Part shown: positions 8,669 to 15,401 of the stretch, piece by piece
Numbering within the stretch: the first letter of the stretch is position 1
Layout of the letters: the number at the start of each line of letters is the position of its first letter
DNA from: Chloromonas sp. AAM2
Taxonomy: Eukaryota; Chlorophyta; Chlorophyceae; Chlamydomonadales; Chlamydomonadaceae
Length of the DNA stretch: 15,401 nt
Direction of reading: 5' to 3'
NCBI GenBank assembly: GCA_004335635.1
Contig: QAXH01004848.1
Span: forward strand, 9,534 to 24,934
Notes under the pieces: generated by a model
The model's input: the letters and a program-made list of their open reading frames with translations, nothing else
The model's database searches: none
Told to the model about the DNA's origin: nothing
Made by a program: the position numbers and the translations under genes

Positions 8669-11600
8669 TCATGCAGGCCGCTTGGGCTCATGTTCAATTG
8701 TCAGTGTGCAACCGTTCTGCTTCGCCTCTTCAACCAGCAAGTGGTAGTCCACTTTGTCGTCAATCCTCAAACCTTGTGTAACGGGGCCACGAACCTGAAC
8801 AGTAGTCAGGAGCAAGGCGAGTGAGTCAAAGCAAATGCAGAGCAAACTCACGTAGCAGGAGCAAGGGTGTAGAGCAACATGAACGGGAATGTGCCAAAGG
8901 CATGCACGGTTCAACATTTTGTAACAGCTGGCCACCCCTGGGCGGTGGCAAGTGACAAGAGTGAGCAAGATGTCAGGTCTGAGACAGACAATACACGTGC
9001 TATTGCAGCCTGGCGTTCAGATGTGTCAAAAACACATGTGCAGTGGTAGTCTGACATCGCAAGTGCTCGCTTCTCAGGCTGCTCTTCAGGTACGCACAAG
9101 TGCGCAAGTCACTTGCCCTCACAAGCCAGACGACCACACTCACCGTGAAGCGACCGTCGGTAGTCTCGCTCGACATTAGAACGAAGTGTCCATTCTCAAT
9201 GCACATGAACTTGAGCCGTGTGCCCTCTGGCACGTGTACTGGTGTGACATCGTGGCCGCCAAGTGGGCGTGATGAGGACTCCAGGGTTTGGGCGGCTGTA
9301 GCTGCTGATTGGCTGTTGCTGCTGCTGCCAGCTGGGCTACTGGTGAAGGCCAGCCTGGCAAGTGCCGCAGCCAGAGCGCTGGTGGAAGAGGCTGCCGTCG
9401 CCGGGGTCGGCGGGCCACGAGCCGCGGAAGTGCGCGCGGGTGCGCTGGGCAATGTGGCGCGCACGAATGGGTGGTCTTCCAGATACTCCCGTACATCGTC
9501 AGGTTCGGCTTCACCCAGTCGGAGGAGGTAGGCAAGCATGCTGTTTAAGGTGCCTGGCTGACGATTGCGCACCTCTGATGGACCAAACTCAGGCACCTAA
9601 GGCAGGCAAGTGCAGCACATGCGGCAGGGGTCAACGAAGGAAGGACTGCGGCACATAAGGTAGGCCAGCGACGCGTTGGCACAGACAGACGGTGTCACAA
9701 GAGCGCAATCCCTACTCGCTTCTGTGGTCGCAGATTGATGTGCGAAGTGCAAAATCATGTCAAAAAACACTAGCCATCCGTCGTTCGTACTACTTGGCGC
9801 CCGGAACAGTCGCAAGTGTCTCACCACGATACCATTGTCGGGGTGCTCATTGAACTTCCGGGCCTCGTTGTCCAGCAAGATGGTGTTTTGCGGACCGTAC
9901 TCGGGAAGCTTGCGCCAGACCTGCAGGGCATGTGGTTTGGCCACGCAGTGACTGGCGATGCCAATCAAGGAACGTCAAACATTACATAGGATTTCGCATG
10001 CGCCTGGGCACTGTCACACTTGGCCTTGACGGTTTTGCAGTATCGCGCCTGACCACTGAACTGTCGTTCTTTCGTTCAACATGCATTGCTTCACTGACCT
10101 TTGCCATGTCTCGAATGGTGTCCCACTCGTTCTCGCCGTCTGGTTCTTGCTTGTTCATGTCCCTGCGAAGGAATGCAGAGAGGATTAGGTTGAACGCCAT
10201 TGGTCATCACACCAATCAGCATGTAGATGTAGAGCGCGCAGAGATAAGTCAGAACCCGACTATGGATCAGCGATTGCATGCAGCGCTGAAGTTTATTCAA
10301 AAAGGTAGGAACATTTTCAAAGCCTGCGATGAGTGAAGGCAAGGGCAGCAACGAGAATAAAAGTCTTGCCCGTTTACCAGCTAGGGCTTGCTTTAACAAG
10401 CCATTACAAAAAAACAATTAGCACGCGGGGTGGACATCACACATGGTTGTACATGTTCAAGTCATGGCTAACAGCTCAACCACCACCCGGCTGCTTGTGA
10501 AGGCAGTCACTGAGTGCTTCAGTGCTCAGCTCTGCACACACATGTGTCTGCCGCACACTTGCCTTGGACATGCGAGCTGTGCAACCCAAGCCTCAACTCA
10601 ACTCAACGCGCCAACTTAACTCAACTCAACTTAACTCAACTGCGTTTTTGAAGGTTGGTATGACCCTTGACACAGCTTGACGGCTGCCTTGGATCGGCAC
10701 AGACTTAGCATGGTATCAGCATGGTCCTCTTGCTTCCCTTTGCATGCTGGCCTCTCTGCTGTAATACAGATACAGATACCTACCTTTGACTGCATCTATG
10801 CCCTAATAATGCAAGCTGATGAGAGGAGGAGTTTGCATCACCTGTTGAGGACTGCCCGTAGCAGGCCCCTTGTTTCCCGAGAGAACAGCACGTCCAGGCC
10901 AGCATGCAGGTTGTGCGCCATCATGCTTGAGTAAACTGCAACATCAAAGTGTTCTGATGCGACAAGGTCCTGCAGTAGTTGCAGTCAGGATTCAAGGTCA
11001 AATGTCAGTTGCAAACGCGACTGATGTCATGGGTTCATGTGCACCAATGAAAAGCAACACACCCAGCAGTAACGTGCAAGCATGGCGCTTGATTGTCTCC
11101 TTGATAGCTTACTAACCCTTTGACACAACATGAGCAGAGTAGGACTCTCTGCCTTTGACACAACATGAGCAGAGTAGGACTCTTTGCCTTTGGCACATCA
11201 TGAGCAGAGTAGGACCCTTCACCTTGGGCCGACTCGAAAAGTGGTTGGTAAACTAGCTCATGAAACTCGCACTCCAACTCCGTCATCTCCGATCCGTGCG
11301 CAGAGCCCCGAGATCGATGCGGAGTGCTGAAGAATACACCAGTTAGTTGTATCCATCTGCAGTGTCTGCCGAAACCACAAGCCAATCTTTTGGAGCGCCG
11401 CAAGTGGCGCAGCAGGCGCACGCGAAGCATGCGCGGAAGGGCCGCAAGCCCAGGTACAGATGCAAACACCAGGGTCCCTCTCAGGACACCAGGGTCCCTC
11501 TTAGATCGCCTTGCCTTGACAAACTGTTCCACGCCATGTCGTTTGTAGTAGTACTTGCGCCTGACGTACAAATCAGGCCGGACCCCTGCGACCGGCTCCT

Positions 11601-11854
11601 CATGCCTGTAACACTGCAAAGGCACGCACTACACAGGAGTTTCACTGCCAGCACTGTCGATGTTCCACATCACAACACTGGTTCCAGTGGTGCCACTGCA
11701 ATTGTCCCAAAACTGGCAAACTTCTTTCTGGCAAAGCTGCTTTAGAGACGTCCCTGCTTTTCGGAGCCGCTTGATAAACCGCGCAAGCCAGGCGGTCTCT
11801 CACCACTGTGCCATTCATGTCAATGAGGACTAAAATCTTCTTGCCTCTTGCCAT
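8669..11854 (-). CDS. FCP1/NIF-type HAD-fold phosphatase-like protein with extra C-terminal module, 7 exons
   Basis: Exons on the minus strand: 11854-11804, 11613-11515, 10969-10842, 10162-10099, 9920-9825, 9596-9144, 8794-8669; 1017 nt, 338 residues, all junctions in phase. The product resembles the HAD-superfamily FCP1 homology (NIF) domain. HAD motif I is IDMNGT (Asp12, with Asn14 where the second Asp is usual). Next come VRRKYYYKRHGVEQF (about 35-48), motif II FDVAVYSSMMAHN (Ser64), EWDTIRDMAKVW (Arg110 where Lys is usual), and motif IV NTILLDNEARKF (Asp131-Asn132 instead of Asp-Asp). The domain closes with VVPEF and DDVREYLEDHPF. An Ala/Ser-rich linker (about 195-260) leads to a C-terminal segment (about 268-338) that I do not recognise. 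The substrate is unknown, and the changed residues leave open whether it is active. Intron 2 starts with GC rather than GT. The ATG at 11854 has a good context (CCACACCATGG); an upstream coding exon cannot be excluded. Confidence 0.82.
10592..10641. repeat. Pentanucleotide-rich CTCAA/CTTAA tract in HAD intron 3
   Basis: Short runs of ACTCA and ACTTA pentamers are repeated about nine times with interruptions. The tract lies inside the 679-base intron 3 (10163-10841) of the HAD gene. It looks like a degenerate microsatellite. Confidence 0.8.
11121..11225. repeat. 35-bp tandem repeat x 3 in HAD intron 2
   Basis: Three contiguous 35-bp units begin at 11121, 11156 and 11191. The first two differ at about one position; the third is more diverged. 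All share the core ATGAGCAGAGTAGGAC. They lie inside intron 2 (10970-11514), which begins with a GC donor. Confidence 0.95.
11466..11505. repeat. 20-bp tandem duplication just inside the GC donor of HAD intron 2
   Basis: Two 20-bp units at 11466-11485 and 11486-11505 share ACACCAGGGTCCCTCT. On the minus strand they begin about 9 bases into intron 2, directly next to its non-canonical GC donor (11514-11513). Confidence 0.85.
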
Positions 11855-13500
11855 GGTGTGGCACGCCCGCAGGTCACGCTAGCGGTCAGATGGTTACAGA
11901 CGCGCTTACATCGGCGCGCGACCCTTTGGCCTTGATGGCGCACGCTTCTGTAAAAACCCATCATGTCTGCCCGCGCACGCCTGTGCAAGCCGTCGGCGCA
12001 AACGAGAAATCCGTGTCCAACGAGGCAACGGGCCATACGAGACAGTTTGTCCGACAAAGTTAGAAACGCCCAAGGAGGCTGCGACACTAGAGTCTTGGGC
12101 TGTAGGTAGGAAGTCCGGAGACCCTACACCCTACGCAGTTGAGGGTGTCAGGGACGGACGCATGTCAGCACGTAGACGTATTGCTAGTTGTTCAACTCCT
12201 CGGGCGTCTCGGGCGTCTTGGACGCCGAAACACAGTCCTTCCAAGGATTGGCAGTTCTGTATCGTGGTTCTGTGCGGTATGGGCCGTGGTTGTTGTTTCT
12301 CCTTTGTTGCATTACAGCCACGCAATTACGCAATGCTAGCATTTTTGCAGCCATGAGCTTTCGCAAGCTTTGCGCGCACGACGCTATCGTGGGTGCCTGC
12401 CGCTTAGACGCAGTCCGAGGTGCATACCTTCGCGGCGTGCTGCAGTCTGGCTTTGACACGCAGCATTCGGCGCTGCAGCATGGTCCGAGGTGTTGATCAG
12501 GCACGCCTGGCTGGCGCGCGTGGAGGCCATCACCACGCCAGACTTGGCCATGCGCGCGCACCAGTTTCAGCCCCGTGTTGCTCAGCCAATGGTTGATTCC
12601 AGTGTACGCAGATGCTGCATCAGGTGAACGGCCAGTTGCGTGCAGCGATGGCACGTAGTCGCAGGCCCTGAGTCAACATGCAGCTTTGGCCAGACACGTT
12701 CATCCCCAAAGCTGACCCTAAGCTGACCCCAAGTTGAGACTGTGGTTCACAGGCCACACCTTGCTGACCCCCATCATGCTTTTTCCTTCTGGCTTTGGGG
12801 GTGCACATTCTTGGCCTTCCTGCAGCACATCCCTAGGTTTTGAGCCTGTGGCAGACTGCTTGCTTTATGCTTTGTTTGGTCTGCATGGATTGAATGCCAC
12901 TGTAAGTGCCATTGAATGGCACACGTACCGTCGTATGGTTTGTGATAGCTTATGAAGAGGCGGCTCAACCGGTGTGCGTAGAGACATCACGCCCAGTCTA
13001 CAGGTACCAGGAACCCAGGCACAGTACAACACGCAGCAAAAAATGATCAACTTCAAATGAAAGTTTTCTCAACAGGGTGTTCATGAAACCATACGGTGAT
13101 GATGCAAACGACTGGGTGCAACAAGCACAGCGGAACTCTTCCACACATGGATGCATGTGTCCAACAAGACACGTCGGACAGGCTAGGCATCAGAAAGCAA
13201 AGAAGGCAAGAAAGGGACTGAGATTAGTCATGAAGGTTATGCTTGCCTGCCCGGCTGAAAAGGCATTGACACTTGGGCCACACGGCACTGGCTCGAGATA
13301 GCTCATCACTCCGGTCAAGCTGTTCTATTAGTAAGAACACAAAGGAGTTGAACGGTGATATGCAACGATGTCGAACCGCGAAGCTCCTGCATGTCAAATG
13401 CCAGTTCACGCCAGCGCGAACGGTAAGGCCCGAACCCTGCTTGGACATGATGTGTTCACACTCATTGGCTCGCTAGCAGCAGCCAGGCAGGCATCCACGC
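11855..13500. other. Region between HAD start and quinone oxidoreductase stop, no confident gene
   Basis: On the minus strand this holds the 3' UTR of the oxidoreductase and the promoter and 5' UTR of the HAD gene. The part at 12160-12650 is GC-rich and open in several frames on both strands. Candidate exons include plus-strand 12162-12258 joined in phase to an acceptor at 12351 (reading on as SFRKLCAHDAIVGACRLDAV), a plus-strand open stretch near 12502-12625, and a minus-strand start at 12551. None has recognisable similarity and no complete model could be built. A minus-strand TGTAA (12312-12316) is the first after the oxidoreductase stop. Positions 12700-13500 are AT-richer and show only a short AAGCTGACCC repeat near 12710 and a 15-bp near-palindrome near 12907. 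Confidence 0.45.
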
Positions 13501-15051
13501 TCAGATTTTGGATGCTGGGCTGGGCAGGACCAGAATCTTGCCCATCATTTTGCGCTGCAGCATGGTCTGGAAGGCAGCCGGCAGCTGGTCCAGGGGAAAC
13601 CGGTGAGACACGTGGGGTGAGAGCTGGCCCGCCTTGAGCCATGCCATGATGTCGTTCATAGATCCACGCAGAACCTGTGGAGCGTGTGAAGATGGGCCAT
13701 ATGGCAACTCCATTGTAACAGCAGACTGGTTATGGCTTCATAGTGGCAGACACGAATAAGCCAGCTGACAGCTCGCGGCCAATCATTGGGTAGGAGTAGC
13801 AGCAAGGCCATCATAGCTGTCTACAGCTATCTGCCCTTCCTCATACTGAGCAACGTCTGCCAAAGCGCGAGGGCATGTGCATGTCCAAACGAAAACGCTG
13901 GTGATAATTTGCTGGCAGGTGCTGACAACGCTCTAACAGACATGGATTTGCCAGCCGACAGCATTCAGCCAAACGTACTGCCACCAAAGCTGACTGCAAG
14001 CATAACGCAAGGCATCCTTGGCAAACTGTACGTGAAGCCCAGCCAGCACGTGATGAACGTGTGGAAGCCTCACCTGTGGGTCGTGCTGTAGATAGCTGCC
14101 CCAGTACAGCCCGTGCACTGTGGTGTTCTTCACCTGCACACGTCGAGGTAGTCTTCTGTTGTGCTGGTGCTGATGGTCGTCATGAGCCTAAGCGCCACGC
14201 AAAGTATGGCTGTCAAAGGCTATCTCTCTAAGGCAAGCTGCGACGATGCAGTGGAGGGTTTGAAGGCCAGCTGGCTCCAAAAGACCACATAAGATTCCAA
14301 TCAAATCTCATGAGAAGACAACGCACAGTGATTTTGGAGGCCAGCGGTCATCAGCAGTTCACAATTCGGTTATCTGTTCAACCTTCCATTTTCAAAGCCA
14401 CAAAGTCCGAGTCTGGCGGCTTACCAAGAGGATGTTTGCCGGGATCTGCATGCAGCACGCAGCAAAACCAAGAAATACGGAATCTCACAACAGTGTGTAA
14501 GTTGTCGGTTGGCAGCATGGGTTTTGAACGCGATCCATTGCAAGCGCTGTGCTACTCAGCTTCAGATTTTGTAATAAATTGGCCGAGGTTGTCCATTCAC
14601 CCCCTTCAAAACCCCTCCTTGACTTACCACAATCAACTCGTTGGCCAACCTTCAAAGTGAGAACCTGCCCAACTATACTTTTGCATTGCATTACTGCACA
14701 ATCCACAGAGTATCTGTCGATACAGGCAAGCTATCACTGCCACCACAGTTGAGCAACTCTGTCCTCATGCATACCTTTGCAAGGCCGCCCCTGCCAGTTC
14801 TAAGGGATAGGCCGGGGATACGGCATGGGTGGGGGTTGCGGTCTGGGTTGGAAATTCAATAGCGAGACAGGGCCAGCTATCGTTCCAACTTTGCTCGGAC
14901 CTGCCTGCAAGACAGTAACCTCCCCACACACACACCTTGGGGATGCCTCCCGCTGCGAAGCCAATCACCACCATCTGCGCCCCCCATGCCACTGCCTTGA
15001 GCGCCTCAGAGAACAGAGGGCCGCCCACAGGGTCAATCACACAGTTCACAC
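13501..15051 (-). CDS. NADPH:quinone oxidoreductase-like protein (MDR/zeta-crystallin type), C-terminal part
   Basis: The 3' part of a medium-chain dehydrogenase/reductase gene; members reduce quinones or enals with NADPH and usually lack zinc. Visible exons on the minus strand: 15051-14936, 14445-14425, 14133-14074, 13674-13501, together 371 nt, about 122 whole codons plus a split glycine codon, all GT-AG and in phase. Family signatures run in order: VNCVIDPVGGPLF, then AVAWGAQMVVIGFAAG GIPK across the nucleotide-binding fold, then IPANILL from the microexon. These are followed by VKNTTVHGLYWGSY, MAWLKAGQLSPHVSHRFPL, and MMGKILVLP just before the stop. Full-length relatives have about 325-340 residues, so the GroES-like N-terminal domain and first half of the Rossmann fold lie beyond the right edge. 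The positions from 15052 onward are read as intron. The substrate and compartment cannot be judged without the N-terminus. Confidence 0.9.
14425..14445 (-). other. 21-nt microexon of the quinone oxidoreductase gene
   Basis: The sequence between a TGCAG acceptor and a GTAAGC donor is exactly seven codons in phase 0 and encodes IPANILL. It fills the gap between GGIPK (exon ending 14936) and VKNTTVHG (exon starting 14133), where family members have a V/I-P-A-N-hydrophobic segment. Flanking introns are 490 and 291 bases. Confidence 0.88.
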
Positions 15052-15070
15052 CTGTGATGCATGTCATGCG

Positions 15071-15130
15071 GTGTGACGTGTTGTGTGATACAGTGTGACG
15101 TGTGTGAAACGGTGTGACGTGTGTGTGTGT
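15071..15130. repeat. Degenerate GTGTGACGT repeats
   Basis: GTGTGACGT occurs three times at about 20-bp spacing (15071, 15093 and 15112) and ends in a pure GT run. It lies in the intron just upstream (on the minus strand) of the oxidoreductase exon that starts at 15051. Confidence 0.8.
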
Positions 15131-15240
15131 CGGTACAGTAGCAGGTCCACATGCACCAGGCACCCACCAAGTGTGAACAGTATGTTGTTAGCTTGTGCCC
15201 AGGCGGGTGTTACAGGAGCTACTTGATTGGTACTTAAGAG

Positions 15241-15401
15241 CAGGATTGAAGGTGGTCACGGCGTTACCACGTGGAACAAGATTGAAGGTGGTACTTGAGA
15301 CCACGTGGACCAGGATTGAAGGTGGTCACGGCGTTACCACGTGGAACAAGATTGAAGGTGGTACTTGAGACCACGTGGACCAGGACTGAAGCTGGTACTT
15401 G
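15241..15401. repeat. 70-bp tandem repeat with CACGTG cores, continuing past the window edge
   Basis: Two identical 70-bp copies (15241-15310 and 15311-15380) are followed by a partial, diverged unit to the window end. Each copy is itself two related half-units of about 35 bases that share ATTGAAGGTGGT and CCACGTGGA. The palindrome CACGTG therefore recurs at 15268, 15302, 15338 and 15372. It most likely sits in an intron of the oxidoreductase gene. Confidence 0.95.

Noticed and set aside
11035..11514. Open frame continuing from HAD exon 2 into the intron as if it were coding
   Set aside because: The expected motif II segment is found instead in the exon at 10969-10842, which joins perfectly in phase; the intronic translation has no HAD features and includes tandem repeats.
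12428..12551. Minus-strand candidate first exon upstream of the HAD start
   Set aside because: It ends in phase 1, but the only nearby acceptor before the HAD ATG (just upstream of CGTGACCTG) would need phase 0; joining them gives an immediate stop.
13290..13320. GTGATGA matches resembling snoRNA C boxes (also near 2953, 5119, 8308 and 13093)
   Set aside because: None has a CTGA D box at a fitting distance together with a closing stem; a seven-base motif is expected by chance in 15 kb.
14620..14670. LTLKVGQRVD peptide in the oxidoreductase intron, like the N-terminal MDR motif LKVGDRV
   Set aside because: It lies between C-terminal exons, out of order for an N-terminal motif, and its phase does not fit the microexon; treated as chance.

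Overview
The window looks like nuclear DNA of a photosynthetic eukaryote, most likely a chlorophyte green alga. Four spliced protein-coding genes are visible. Their introns are about 127 to 680 bases long with GT-AG (once GC-AG) borders, and one gene begins with a probable plastid transit peptide. The spacers carry long non-coding stretches, minisatellites, and TGTAA motifs of the kind used as poly(A) signals in green algae. No bacterial operon, rRNA, tRNA, CRISPR array or intact transposon was seen. The species cannot be named from the sequence alone.

Layout from left to right: (1) 78-5091, minus strand: ten exons of the nucleolar ribosome-biogenesis protein NOC4 (627 codons in the window); the last exon or exons lie beyond the left edge. 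(2) 5092-5792: a 701-base spacer between two divergently transcribed genes. (3) 5793-6724, plus strand: a three-exon, 176-residue plastid-type thioredoxin with a WCGPCK active site. (4) 6725-8668: a 1.9-kb convergent spacer with a 20-bp x 6 minisatellite. (5) 8669-11854, minus strand: a seven-exon, 338-residue HAD-fold protein of the FCP1/NIF phosphatase type, with altered catalytic motifs, a GC-AG intron and an extra C-terminal module. (6) 11855-13500: 1.65 kb without a convincing gene. (7) 13501-15051 and beyond the right edge, minus strand: the 3' part of an NADPH:quinone-oxidoreductase-like (zeta-crystallin/MDR) gene that includes a 21-nt microexon. (8) 15052-15401: intron of that gene, filled with GT-rich and 70-bp tandem repeats containing CACGTG cores.

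The four genes do not form a pathway. NOC4 acts in 40S ribosome assembly; the thioredoxin and the oxidoreductase are redox enzymes; the HAD protein has no assigned substrate. Exon models were built by hand from reading frame, splice-site consensus, phase agreement and remembered family similarity. All internal junctions agree in phase, but no transcript data were available.
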